Part shown: piece by piece, positions 1-8,925 of the stretch
Numbering within the stretch: the stretch's first letter is position 1
Layout of the letters: the number at the start of each line of letters is the position of its first letter
Source of the DNA: Paenibacillus taihuensis
GTDB taxonomy: Bacteria > Bacillota > Bacilli > Paenibacillales > Paenibacillaceae
Reading direction: 5' to 3'
Length of the DNA stretch: 64,000 nt
NCBI RefSeq assembly: GCF_003386535.1
Contig: NZ_QTTN01000036.1
Location: 1 to 64,000 of the forward strand
Program-made: the position numbers and the translations under genes
Notes under the pieces: generated by a model
Database searches by the model: none
What the model was told of the DNA's origin: nothing
The model's input: only the letters and a program-made list of their open reading frames with translations

Positions 1-146
1 TGCCGTTCATGTTTGTAGACATTTCCTGCGCTCAAGAGACGATGAACCCCCGTCTGATGTTGAAGCACTGATTCGAAGAAACGTTTTGCCGATTCGCCCG
101 ATTCGACCAGGGCAGCAGAATACGCGCAAAACACGCTATAAATCAT
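1..146 (-). CDS. Possible 5' end of a CDS running off the left edge
   Basis: On the minus strand a frame stays open from an ATG at 146 (or an in-frame ATG at 173) to the window edge. It encodes about 48 residues beginning MIYSVFCAYSAALVES. No clear ribosome binding site precedes either ATG and I do not recognise the protein. It may be the start of a real gene, a fragment, or chance; the missing left flank would decide. Confidence 0.2.
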   Translation of the reverse strand, partial: MIYSVFCAYSAALVESGESAKRFFESVLQHQTGVHRLLSAGNVYKHER

Positions 147-198
147 CTGTAAGCTTCGTCTACAGAGTAGCATAAATCGGTTCGAATGAACATTTTTT

Positions 199-219
199 AA
201 GCGGATTGTCTATCCGCTT
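199..219. repeat. Short inverted repeat (8-bp stem)
   Basis: AAGCGGAT and ATCCGCTT face each other across a 5-nt loop. Neither side carries a convincing T-run, so I do not call it a terminator. It lies in the 379-bp stretch left of the SLH gene, which otherwise shows only the possible left-edge ORF and the larger palindrome at 312-341. Confidence 0.5.
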
Positions 220-311
220 GTTTGCTGTACACTTTTTTCAGACTGCACCAAAAAAACAAACGGCACAGGGGTTTCCCTCATGCCATTTTGGATTCCATTT
301 CTATTCTCGGT

Positions 312-341
312 CAATGTCATTGAGTTAACTTAATGACATTG
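312..341. repeat. 30-bp near-perfect palindrome downstream of the SLH gene
   Basis: The arms CAATGTCATT and AATGACATTG flank a centre that is itself palindromic (AGTTAACT), so all 30 bp can pair apart from one G/T position. It sits 39 bp beyond the stop of the minus-strand SLH gene. No U-tract follows on that strand, so it could be a factor-assisted terminator, an RNA-stabilising hairpin or a protein site. Confidence 0.6.
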
Positions 342-379
342 CCCACCAAGGCTACCGTTTTTTAATTGCTTATATGCTG

Positions 380-3118
380 TTATACCTTCCCAAGCACGTA
401 CAGCAAGCGATACACCAGTTCGGCGCATTCCGAACGTGTCGATTTCTTATCTGCATTGATCGGAAACTCGTCATTCTCTTTAATAATTCCCTCTCTCAGC
501 AAATGATCGACCGACTGCTCAGACCACGCATCATAGCCTCTTGGCAAGTTGAAATGGAGCAGTGTTGCTGATTCTGTCTCCTTGTAGCCGCCATACAGCA
601 GTGCGTGGTTGATGATTTCGAGCGTTTCCTGCTGCGTAATCGTCTGATTCGGACGGAACGTACCGTCTGTATAGCCTTTTATCAGCCCAGCCCGCATGCA
701 AGAGGCTATCGCATCGAAGTACCACGTGTTCTTGCTTACATCCTTAAAACGTACTTCTTTATTGGCAGGATTCTGGAGCTGAAGCGCATTGACCAGTATC
801 GTGGCGAACTCGGCACGGGTCACAGAGCCCAGCGGTTTGAACGTTCCGTCTTTGTAGCCTTGGATCATATGCTTCGAAGCCAGCGTCTCAATCTCGAATC
901 TGGCAAAATATTCATCCCGCACATCCGCAAAGCTGTGTTTGGCGGTACGGTTGTCATTCAGCGGAATAAGCGCAATTGCATCATCAAACCTCACCCCGTT
1001 GGTACCAATAGGTATGATGCCGATTTGCTTGATCGAGGTCGGCAATATACCCCTTGACGTAATTCGTTGTGAATAGTTTCCATTAGGTAATTTCTCATAG
1101 ATGATACCCAGCTTCAGGTCGTTCGATACCGTTACTGGCTTATCGTCAGCATCATAATAGCTAAGCTCATAATGAGCAATCTCATTGCCCATTGCGGCTG
1201 GCTTGAACGTCAATTGACCGTCAATGAATTGCGGTGCCGCGCTTTGGTCGACGAAGCGAATCCCTTGAGGGCGAAGCCGGTTCTGAATGGCCAATTTCAT
1301 ACTAGCGAAATTATCGAATTTATATAACGTGTACGTATCTTCCTCGTAAGGCTTGATTTCTTCTGAAAATAGCAAAATGGTACCGTCTTGTTTGATGTGC
1401 CCAAGCGAAGCAGAGAAGGGCAGCTTGTAGAGCGGATTAAACGTATCTCGGTCATAAATTGCATGGGTGCCGATCACCTTAGCTCCGCTCGCAAATATCA
1501 AATGGTCTGCATAGGTGCCGTAGATCAGCCCTATATTGCTCGATGCGAATCTCCTGGACCCGTAATACACCTGATCGCCATCGAGTAACACGTTATTCCC
1601 TTCGTTAGAAGAGCCGTCTTTCAATTGTTGAAGGGGCTCCCCGTTTAAGGCATTAAATTGGAAAAGGCGGCTTCCCGTCGAACCGGTTTCACCGAGCCAA
1701 AGTTTGGACGCATCCGGGCTGAGCGAAACGGATGGATTGCTAAATGAGATGGAGCCCTTCAATTGAACTGACTCCGAGGGCCATACATTCACGTTATTCC
1801 AGCCTTGTCCTGCCACGTAATAAGCCTTCCCGGTACCTGCGGCAATGTCGGATGTCACTTGGCCGACTTCAAGCTCGGTGAGCGGCGCCATGAAGTTTGT
1901 TTCGTTCTCCGTATCAATCCTGGCGAGATGCGTGCTGCCTTTCAATGAGATATAGAGCACGCCGTTCTTGATATCCACATCCGAAGGCTGCGAGCCAATG
2001 TATCGATCCCCGGTAACCGTAAACGAAGCGGTATCAATCTGGAGCAGACGATTCGCCTCTGACGAAATGGCATACAAGTATTTATCGTTGTTGCCGAGAA
2101 CCCACGAAGCAAGACCATGATTAAACGACATGCTGACGCCATCGGCGCTTCGCTGGAATTCGATCGCCTTCTGGGCTGGATTCAAATGATAGACCAGCTT
2201 CTTAATGGTCTTGGAATAAGGCTCGTAACGGAAAATGTTTCTTCCGCTGTCCGCTTGAATCAGCGAATGCGAGTAGAGCGTACTATAGGTCGCGGCTGTT
2301 GCGCCTTCGTTCTTCGTGAATACGCCGGACGTCGTGTAGATAAAGGCCGAATCAGCATCCAACACCTCGCCAGACGAAGTGGATAGGATCCTCGGCTTGA
2401 CCGGATCTACGCGAAGATCGCCGTAATATACAGCTCCAGTATCAACGACGAGGGAAGTTGCATAGCCATCGCCTTCAGGTTGGTAAGACCACAGCTTCTC
2501 GCCTGTAGTCGACTGATAGGCATTGAGCTTATATGCCGAGATGCTAGTCTCGCCTGCGTATAGTCGGTGTGACAGCCGGTCTACGGCGAGCTCAGGTTCG
2601 TATATGTTGCGTTCAATAATCGTATCTGTGCCAGTGGACATATCCATTTTATGAATCTCGCACCATTGATCGCCGTCGGCATAGAACAAGCTGCTGCCAT
2701 CAAGAGCAACCTTTGCTGGTTGTACCTGCGTTATCAACGTTGATTCTACCAACTTCGTATCCAGGTTCACGACCGCAATTAAGGTTGCCCCTTCGAGTGC
2801 GACATATAGTTTATTGTCCACTTGGTCCATCCCGTTTGGATGCGAGCCTACCGCAAGACGTTTCTCGATTTTCATCGTATTCGGGTCAATAAACAACAAT
2901 TCATTCGTATCGTATGCCGTTGCATAGAGATACCCTCGCCCGTCATCCATAATCATCTTCTTGATCTCGGAACCTGTATTGCGAGTCGTCTCCGACACAA
3001 CTGGCGTATAGACCCATGCTGCGTTTACAGACGGAAGACCTGTCACACCTAGGCTCGACAGCATTATCGCGAACCCGCAAATCATATAAATACACTTTCG
3101 TACAACTCTTTTACGCAT
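380..3118 (-). CDS. Exported beta-propeller protein with C-terminal SLH domains
   Basis: A secreted, cell-wall-anchored protein of about 912 residues. A basic N-terminus (MRKRVVRKC) and a hydrophobic stretch ending near VNA form a signal peptide. The long middle has repeated YVTN/WD-like blades (LFIDPNTMKIEKR, LLQIDTASFTVTGDR), which predicts a beta-propeller. The last ~185 residues hold two good S-layer-homology domains (each with a GYxDGTFxP motif) and a weaker third, which normally bind pyruvylated wall polysaccharide. AAGGAG lies 12 nt before the ATG at 3118 and only 3 nt before the ATG at 3127, so either could be the start. Its ligand is unknown. It is transcribed away from the exported protein at 3292. 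Confidence 0.9.
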   Translation of the reverse strand: MRKRVVRKCIYMICGFAIMLSSLGVTGLPSVNAAWVYTPVVSETTRNTGSEIKKMIMDDGRGYLYATAYDTNELLFIDPNTMKIEKRLAVGSHPNGMDQVDNKLYVALEGATLIAVVNLDTKLVESTLITQVQPAKVALDGSSLFYADGDQWCEIHKMDMSTGTDTIIERNIYEPELAVDRLSHRLYAGETSISAYKLNAYQSTTGEKLWSYQPEGDGYATSLVVDTGAVYYGDLRVDPVKPRILSTSSGEVLDADSAFIYTTSGVFTKNEGATAATYSTLYSHSLIQADSGRNIFRYEPYSKTIKKLVYHLNPAQKAIEFQRSADGVSMSFNHGLASWVLGNNDKYLYAISSEANRLLQIDTASFTVTGDRYIGSQPSDVDIKNGVLYISLKGSTHLARIDTENETNFMAPLTELEVGQVTSDIAAGTGKAYYVAGQGWNNVNVWPSESVQLKGSISFSNPSVSLSPDASKLWLGETGSTGSRLFQFNALNGEPLQQLKDGSSNEGNNVLLDGDQVYYGSRRFASSNIGLIYGTYADHLIFASGAKVIGTHAIYDRDTFNPLYKLPFSASLGHIKQDGTILLFSEEIKPYEEDTYTLYKFDNFASMKLAIQNRLRPQGIRFVDQSAAPQFIDGQLTFKPAAMGNEIAHYELSYYDADDKPVTVSNDLKLGIIYEKLPNGNYSQRITSRGILPTSIKQIGIIPIGTNGVRFDDAIALIPLNDNRTAKHSFADVRDEYFARFEIETLASKHMIQGYKDGTFKPLGSVTRAEFATILVNALQLQNPANKEVRFKDVSKNTWYFDAIASCMRAGLIKGYTDGTFRPNQTITQQETLEIINHALLYGGYKETESATLLHFNLPRGYDAWSEQSVDHLLREGIIKENDEFPINADKKSTRSECAELVYRLLYVLGKV

Positions 3119-3291
3119 GACGAACATTAACTCCTTCTCTTTAAGCCAAGTAGACATCCGTATATTATAAGCCGAAAAGAAGAGTTGGTCGCCGAAAAGC
3201 GAAGTGCCAATTTATTGAAAACCGGACTGAGGGGCACAATAGTAAAATGGGAAGGTGATTTCTTCCAAACAGGTTCGAAGGAGCAGTGAAA

Positions 3292-4767
3292 ATGGAGAGG
3301 AAGCTTATCTGCATTCCTATATCATTCGCGATGAGCATGATGTTCCAATCGTTCTGTATTGCTGATCCGAGCGTGCAGCAGACTGAAATTCCATACCAGC
3401 TGTTACAGTCAATTGAGTTCTCTTCACCCGATTCTACAATCATGCATCGAGCAGAACTGTTCGGTACCGTTGACGGTTTTCCGCGAGGTAAATGGTTGAA
3501 AATTGATGGAGAGCTGGTGGATCAGAATAGATATGTGACGAGTAAAATCATGCTTGGAGATGTCACAGATGATCAGCTCGCAGAGGTTTTCTTTTATGAA
3601 TACTCACCTGGAAGCGCTGGAGCAATGGGGTTAAACGTTTATAGCCTTGTGAATAAGCAATGGAAGCCTATCTTCACCGACCCCGGTGCGAGTATTGGGG
3701 AAAGCCAAAATGATCGATTTAGAATTGAATATTTGGGCAACAAACGAATTCAGTTCCATGACCAGCTACTTGAACAATCTGGAGTTCTTAATATGTCAAA
3801 ATTCCATTTCTCCGAGGAACAATTGAAAGTGATGGATTTCAAGGTTGATCCGATTTCGGAATATGACGTCCACTATGAGCATATCGGATGCGGAATTGAA
3901 ACTAGTCAATGGGTATTTGCTCATTCCCATCCGCACGCTGTCCTTTCCGTACATAATGATTACCGTTACAGATTTGATAAACATCTGTTTTCGCTTTATG
4001 AGACGAGAATTGAGGATAACGATGGCATTATTATAGCTCGAAAGGTTAATTCAGCAGGTCCTCATGATGATCAAGTAAAGCTGACAAATGATGCTTTGCT
4101 TACCTTACTAACGCCAAACATTGATAAGGCTATCATTCAGTATTATGGTTATCTCAAACAATACGGTTTGTCTGAGTCTAAAGTATTGGAGCTAAGAAGG
4201 GAGTCTGATGGGGAGTATTCATTTAACGTAAAGATAGAAGTTACAACTTTTGAACATGCCCATTCTAATCCTTACGGTAAAGAAACCATCACATTTCATG
4301 TTAGTCCTCACGGGGTAAAGCTTATTAACTATGAACACAAGGGCGATGAATGGGAACTTAAGATTAAGAAATTTTACGATGAAGTCCTTGAAGACATACT
4401 GAAAACCTTTCAGTTAGATTTATCTTCTTTCAAAAAGTATGAATATCAGCAATTAGCGTACCAGGCTGAGCAAGGACGGTTCAAATCCCTTTATAAAACA
4501 AACGTAATAATTCAGGAAGAGTTAATGAAGGACTACAAGGCAGGAACAGGCACTAAGAATTTCATTGACCCGCTTACTTTCGTCAAAGATGAGAGAGCCT
4601 ATATCTTATTCAAAAAGGCTGACGGAACAAACCATGTCTATACGCTGCTTGATACTCAAGGTGACTGGCGCATCATTAGGCAGGAGAGTAAACCTGGCAA
4701 GAAAATGCCGCAAGACCTTCTCTGGTATATGTTCAAACACTTCAATCCTCAACTAAGCGAGCCGTGA
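3292..4767 (+). CDS. Exported protein of unknown function
   Basis: About 491 residues with a probable signal peptide (MERKLICIPISFAMS..., likely cut near CIADP). AAGGAG is 8 nt before the ATG at 3292; a GTG six bases earlier is too close to it. The N-terminal part contains IMLGDVTDDQLAEVFFYEY, reminiscent of FG-GAP/VCBS-like blades. The C-terminus, with a YILFKKADG...YTLLDTQGDWRI pattern, looks like a compact beta-rich domain. I do not recognise a family with a known function. The 3' end overlaps the convergent gene at 4742 by 26 bp, and no terminator is seen between them. Confidence 0.7.
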   Translation: MERKLICIPISFAMSMMFQSFCIADPSVQQTEIPYQLLQSIEFSSPDSTIMHRAELFGTVDGFPRGKWLKIDGELVDQNRYVTSKIMLGDVTDDQLAEVFFYEYSPGSAGAMGLNVYSLVNKQWKPIFTDPGASIGESQNDRFRIEYLGNKRIQFHDQLLEQSGVLNMSKFHFSEEQLKVMDFKVDPISEYDVHYEHIGCGIETSQWVFAHSHPHAVLSVHNDYRYRFDKHLFSLYETRIEDNDGIIIARKVNSAGPHDDQVKLTNDALLTLLTPNIDKAIIQYYGYLKQYGLSESKVLELRRESDGEYSFNVKIEVTTFEHAHSNPYGKETITFHVSPHGVKLINYEHKGDEWELKIKKFYDEVLEDILKTFQLDLSSFKKYEYQQLAYQAEQGRFKSLYKTNVIIQEELMKDYKAGTGTKNFIDPLTFVKDERAYILFKKADGTNHVYTLLDTQGDWRIIRQESKPGKKMPQDLLWYMFKHFNPQLSEP

Positions 4768-5659
4768 TCGTGGGGTTTTGAGCGTAAAATGACGCACCTT
4801 CTCCAGAAACAGAATCCCAATGGAGCAGCGGGAGGAAGAAGGTTCTCAGCGTCCGCAGCGCGTCATCGCTGTAATCATTAATATCTTCGGTCAATTGGAG
4901 TAGAATAGCACTCTCTCCGTTTATCTCTAGGATTTCTTTTCGGTATGCCGGCGCCTCTTGAAGGACGTAATCCACACCGCCCAGCTTGGCGATATGTCCG
5001 CTCGTGAGAAGATTCATCCAGTGATAGCCGTGCAGCCGTTCCGTATAACCGGGCTGCTTCTCCGGATCGATGCCGTGATAACCTTCGAAATGGGTTCGGC
5101 TGACCGCCGAATCAGCACGAGTCGAATCAAAGGAGATTTGTCCGGTTACGGCGTTGAGCTCTGAAACGACCATGCGAAATAACTGTATAAATAAGCGCTG
5201 TATATCCTGCGGAACTACAGGACCAAACACTCTTTCGCTCAGGGCGAAAGAGAATGTATTCATATATTTGTTAATGCGCCATACGGGATCTGATGCTGGC
5301 CGTGTATCGCCCCACCAGTGTAGACCGAGGCCGATGCGAGGAATGTAATATTGAGGTGCTGCGTCCCAATAATCGAACGTGAGGTTCTCACGAATCGATA
5401 CATCGATGATGTCCCCTTTTTTCAGGAGCTTGTATAGCTTATCCAATCCTTTCTCATTGAAAGGACTGTTTCCGACCACTTCCGTTTTCTTTTTCTCGTA
5501 GCTAATGATCACCGGCAATGATTCTGAGAAAGGGAGAATCGCCTCCTGGACGAACGCCTTGATGAGACGAATGAGCATGTCGGTTTTATCGTCCATCTTC
5601 TCATAAGTGGAAACCTGCATATTAATTGTTCGATCGTATATGAAACGAATAATGCGCAC
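4742..5659 (-). CDS. Possible DUF3396 (type VI immunity-like) family protein
   Basis: About 305 residues without a signal peptide or membrane segment. The C-terminal half (HGYHWMNLLTSGHIAKLGG..., then ...RTLRTFFLPL) resembles the pattern of DUF3396 proteins, some of which are immunity proteins of Proteobacterial type VI effectors; GLHWWGDTRP is another distinctive block. The match is from memory and moderate. The likely start is a GTG at 5659, 8 bp after the gpmA stop, which suggests translational coupling to gpmA. No toxin gene is adjacent, so an immunity role is not supported by context. Confidence 0.55.
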   Translation of the reverse strand: MRIIRFIYDRTINMQVSTYEKMDDKTDMLIRLIKAFVQEAILPFSESLPVIISYEKKKTEVVGNSPFNEKGLDKLYKLLKKGDIIDVSIRENLTFDYWDAAPQYYIPRIGLGLHWWGDTRPASDPVWRINKYMNTFSFALSERVFGPVVPQDIQRLFIQLFRMVVSELNAVTGQISFDSTRADSAVSRTHFEGYHGIDPEKQPGYTERLHGYHWMNLLTSGHIAKLGGVDYVLQEAPAYRKEILEINGESAILLQLTEDINDYSDDALRTLRTFFLPLLHWDSVSGEGASFYAQNPTITARLVED

Positions 5660-5667
5660 CGCCTATT

Positions 5668-6411
5668 TCATGATGTGGGGGAGATATGAGTCGGAATCGT
5701 TCCTTCCGGCAGCTCGCCGTCGTGACCCAAGTAATAATGCCGGATCGGCGCTAATTGCTCGTTCAATTCGTATACGAGCGGGATGCCGGTCGGTATGTTC
5801 AGATCAGCGATGCCGTCGGCTGGGATATGGTCCAGGTGCTTCACCAACGCTCGCAATGTATTGCCGTGAGCTGCAATGAGAATATGTTTTCCGGACGAGA
5901 GAGCGGGGGCGATATTCGCATCCCAGTATTTCAACACTCTGCGCTCCGTATCGTCGAGATTTTCCGTTAACGGAAATTCCCCTTCTAATAAATTCCGGTA
6001 GCGTGGTGCTGACGCTTCATACCTTGGATCGTTCTTATCCAGTGCAGGCGGGCGAACATCGACGGATCTCCGCCATAAGTAAACCTGTTCTTCTCCGTAT
6101 TTCTTGGTCGTCTCGTCTTTATTCAATCCTTGCAGAGCGCCGTAATGCCGTTCGTTCAGCATCCAGCTTTTGAATTCAGGAATCCATGTCAAATCCATCT
6201 CATGAAGTATGATCCACATCGTCCGAATCGCACGCTTCAGAACGGATGTATGCGCTGCGTCGAAGACGTAACCCTGTTTTCTCAGGATGATGCCGGCTTG
6301 TCTCGCTTCATCGAGACCGTTCGGAGACAAATCCACGTCCGTCCACCCCGTAAATCGATTCTCGACATTCCATTCGCTCTGTCCATGGCGGATCAGCACT
6401 ACTTTGATCAT
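5668..6411 (-). CDS. gpmA: 2,3-bisphosphoglycerate-dependent phosphoglycerate mutase
   Basis: A cytosolic enzyme of 247 residues that interconverts 3- and 2-phosphoglycerate in glycolysis and gluconeogenesis. The N-terminus has the catalytic RHGQSEWN motif (His9 phosphorylated), followed by [10 protein letters not shown], the [14 protein letters not shown] block with the acid/base Glu, and the second catalytic His in [10 protein letters not shown]. Length and motif order are normal for the dPGM family. AAGGAGG is 8 nt before the ATG. The downstream gene at 4742-5659 begins almost at its stop codon. Confidence 0.95.
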   Translation of the reverse strand: MIKVVLIRHGQSEWNVENRFTGWTDVDLSPNGLDEARQAGIILRKQGYVFDAAHTSVLKRAIRTMWIILHEMDLTWIPEFKSWMLNERHYGALQGLNKDETTKKYGEEQVYLWRRSVDVRPPALDKNDPRYEASAPRYRNLLEGEFPLTENLDDTERRVLKYWDANIAPALSSGKHILIAAHGNTLRALVKHLDHIPADGIADLNIPTGIPLVYELNEQLAPIRHYYLGHDGELPEGTIPTHISPTS

Positions 6412-6576
6412 GTGGAATCCTCCTTATCTAAGGATAAGTTTCATTAGCTCCATCATAGTTGTCGCCTTTGGCGAAAGCAAATATTCCAGAAAAATGCAGA
6501 TTAGCGAAACTATTAAAATATGGAAGCGTAAAATGGATATGGAGAAAATAGAGACAGATGGTTGAGGAGAGATAAT

Positions 6577-6957
6577 ATGAGCGGATTCCCTGATGACCCG
6601 GGCTTCTTTGGGATTATTAAAGAAATGCCCCTATTTTTCAAACTTTTTGGAGGAACAATCTTTCTCGTTGTAGTTGGAAGTTTCCTGTATGTAATTATTC
6701 GTGGACTTTGGACATGGACGAGCAACAATGCCTCAGAAGTTCTTACCTGTACTGCAGGGGTAGTGGACAAAAGAACAGAGGTATGGGGAGGAACGGGAAA
6801 CTCCCGTTCCCGTACCAGTTACTACGTGACCTTCGAGTTAGTCGACGGTTCACGCATCGAATTGCCGGTAAGAGGGGACCGATTCGGTTATCTTGTCGTA
6901 GGCGACCAGGGAGAGCTTACATATCAAGGTACGCGATTTAAAGATTTTCGAAGATAA
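6577..6957 (+). CDS. DUF2500-family membrane protein
   Basis: A 126-residue protein with one membrane helix (about residues 22-46, FGGTIFLVVVGSFLYVIIRG) and a C-terminal beta domain carrying the DUF2500 pattern: YYVTFELVDGSRIELPV, then GDQGELTYQGTRFKDF. Function is unknown. GAGGAG lies 8 nt before the ATG at 6577, which is preferred over an upstream ATG at 6562 that lacks a site. It appears to be a single-gene unit between divergent gpmA and the acetyltransferase at 7000. Confidence 0.8.
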   Translation: MSGFPDDPGFFGIIKEMPLFFKLFGGTIFLVVVGSFLYVIIRGLWTWTSNNASEVLTCTAGVVDKRTEVWGGTGNSRSRTSYYVTFELVDGSRIELPVRGDRFGYLVVGDQGELTYQGTRFKDFRR

Positions 6958-6999
6958 GTTATGGATCTATAGGTACATTTTAAAGGGGGAAGGGCTTTA

Positions 7000-7935
7000 G
7001 TGCGTGCGTTAGTTGAAATTCGGCAAATGATAGAATCCGACATCCAGCTCGTTTTTGACGGGTTGTCTGGACATGATGTGAGTAAACCTTTGGATTATAT
7101 CGAGAGGTGCTCGAGAGAAAATCTGAGCTCTGAGAGAACAACTTTTGTAGCTCTGTACAACGAACAATTTGTTGGATGGGGACATCTTGTTTACAGGCCA
7201 GAATACGCATTTTTCTTGGAAAATGGGATTCCCGAGATTCAAAATCTTGATGTAATACCGACATACAGAAAACGTGGAATAGGATCACAATTAATTGATG
7301 CCATCGAAAAGTTTGCTTTTGAAACTTATGATGTCATCGGTATTGGGTTCGGATTGTACGCCGACTATGGTACCGCACAAAGGCTGTACATTAAACGCGG
7401 CTATATCCCTGATGGCAGAGGGGGCATGTATAACAACTTACCCGTTGTACCTGGCGGCCACGTTCGGGCTGATGATGATCTAGCTTTGTTTCTAACCAAG
7501 GAAAAACTGCAACAAGGACATGCTTCGAGGGAGGACTCTATGAGGAACGTTGTCAAAGATATTGTCTTGGGAATTCCGGTTACGAAGTCGGGGGATTTTG
7601 AAAAGTATGAGAAAGCTATTGATTGGTATGAGAAGGTTCTAGGATTCAACCTCATTTGGAAGATGGGCATTGCCAGCCTAAAGCTTGCAAACGGCCAAGA
7701 AATCTTACTCTTCGGGGAAGAAGAAGACGAAAACAGTATTCGGTTCACAGGAGACATTAAGCGGAATCCCCATTATTCTATACAATTTGCAACGGATAAC
7801 ATCGAGCAGCTGCAAGCCGATTTAATTCGCAGCGGGGTAACAGTAGGGGATATTCAAGACATTGGCGGTCCTGACAGAGTCATGATGTTTAATGACCCTT
7901 ATGGGAATCGTTTCTGGGCTTGTCAGGAGAAATAA
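7000..7935 (+). CDS. GNAT acetyltransferase-VOC domain fusion
   Basis: A 311-residue two-domain protein. Residues ~1-165 are a GNAT N-acetyltransferase with the acetyl-CoA loop in IPTYRKRGIGSQLID. Residues ~185-311 are a VOC (glyoxalase/bleomycin-resistance-like) domain ending FNDPYGNRFWACQEK. GGGGGAAG precedes the GTG start. An in-frame ATG at 7540 (residue 181) lies exactly at the domain junction and has its own GAGGGAGG site 5 nt upstream, so the VOC domain may also be made alone. Substrates are unknown. The stop codon overlaps the next start (TAATG). Confidence 0.85.
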   Translation: MRALVEIRQMIESDIQLVFDGLSGHDVSKPLDYIERCSRENLSSERTTFVALYNEQFVGWGHLVYRPEYAFFLENGIPEIQNLDVIPTYRKRGIGSQLIDAIEKFAFETYDVIGIGFGLYADYGTAQRLYIKRGYIPDGRGGMYNNLPVVPGGHVRADDDLALFLTKEKLQQGHASREDSMRNVVKDIVLGIPVTKSGDFEKYEKAIDWYEKVLGFNLIWKMGIASLKLANGQEILLFGEEEDENSIRFTGDIKRNPHYSIQFATDNIEQLQADLIRSGVTVGDIQDIGGPDRVMMFNDPYGNRFWACQEK

Positions 7936-8483
7936 TGAAGTTAAAAGTTATCGTTTCTTTTGTTTCGATGGTCTTTCTCATCACCGTCATAAGTTTAGTT
8001 TACTATCGAGTGAACTATAAGACTCTTGATGAAGCAATAAGCGAATCACATGTTCCGATGGATGAAGTTTTTCATACGACCGATTATAAAGGTCATACCA
8101 TCATCTTTTATGGAAAAGGCGATATGTTGTCAGTGGGATTAATTGAGAAGACACACCTTGGGTATCGATGGGATTATGGGGTAAGTAGCAAACAGTTTAA
8201 CGAAAAAGAGCAAATTTTAACGAGAACGTTCTGCAACTTATAGCCACGTGACATGAAATCAGACGATGAACTCGTTTCTTTAACATTCGGAGTCATTTAC
8301 GACAACGCTCTTGATAAAATAAAGATTAAATATAAAGCGCAAGAGCTCACTAAAGCGACTATTATTGATACCGATAAAGGTCGAATATGGTATTGCTTTG
8401 CAAAAGCACCAATAAATTATGAGCCCGAAGTAACAAGGGTTTATAAAGATGGAACTGAACGATCTGGATGGTTCGAAAATTAA
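7935..8483 (+). pseudogene. Small membrane-anchored protein gene interrupted by an in-frame TAG
   Basis: The frame opens at ATG 7935 (CAGGAG upstream, 1-bp overlap with the previous stop) with an N-terminal membrane helix (VSFVSMVFLITVISLVYY). It reads 102 residues to a TAG at 8241-8243, then continues in the same frame to 8483. The two halves together resemble small Bacillus/Paenibacillus lipoprotein-like proteins of ~180 residues (hydrophobic anchor, ...GKGDMLSVGLIEKT..., then ...TLSFGVIYD-like and RIWYCF blocks). A single C-to-T change (CAG to TAG) would explain it. Re-initiation at ATG 8253 lacks a ribosome binding site. Confidence 0.65.
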
Positions 8484-8570
8484 TTTTCCAGTCTTGTAGA
8501 AATGGAATCATCTCGTACGACATTATAACGAAACCAAATTCCAATACAGTTTATAGGGAGGAATTTTTGA

Positions 8571-8918
8571 ATGAATGTTACGTTGATGTTTTACGAGAGC
8601 CAGGATGATTTTGCGGCAAGAACAGATCCAGCACGACAACAAGAATACTTGGCCGGCTGGACGCATTATGTGCATGCTTTGCGGGAGGCTGGTATCGTGG
8701 TGTTCGGCTCGGGGCTCTTTGCTCCGGAGACAGCTGCAACGATGAAGCGGCGCGGTGGGGAGATGGTTGTTCAAGATGGACCATTCCCCGAGACGAAAGA
8801 GCAGCTCGGAGGGATATTCGTGCTAGATGTTCCCGACTTAGACACCGCATTAGAGTGGGCTGCTCGAGGACCAGTAGATACGGTCGAGGTCAGACAGAAC
8901 ATTCCCGCGCTGAAGTAA
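8571..8918 (+). CDS. YCII/DGPF-domain protein
   Basis: A 115-residue soluble protein of the YCII-related family, with the signature VVQDGPFPETKEQLGG that gives DGPF proteins their name, followed by the ferredoxin-like strand GGIFVLDVPDLDTALEW. GGGAGG is 9 nt before the ATG. It lies 7 bp upstream of a TPR-tailed ECF sigma factor, the conserved gene pairing described for group ECF42. The biochemical role of DGPF proteins is not settled. Confidence 0.85.
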   Translation: MNVTLMFYESQDDFAARTDPARQQEYLAGWTHYVHALREAGIVVFGSGLFAPETAATMKRRGGEMVVQDGPFPETKEQLGGIFVLDVPDLDTALEWAARGPVDTVEVRQNIPALK

Positions 8919-8925
8919 GTATTGT

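Noticed and set aside
4742-5659. Immunity gene of a type VI or contact-dependent toxin system
   Set aside because: The resemblance to DUF3396 is partial, and no toxin, Rhs, LXG or secretion gene is adjacent; gpmA and an exported unknown are the neighbours.
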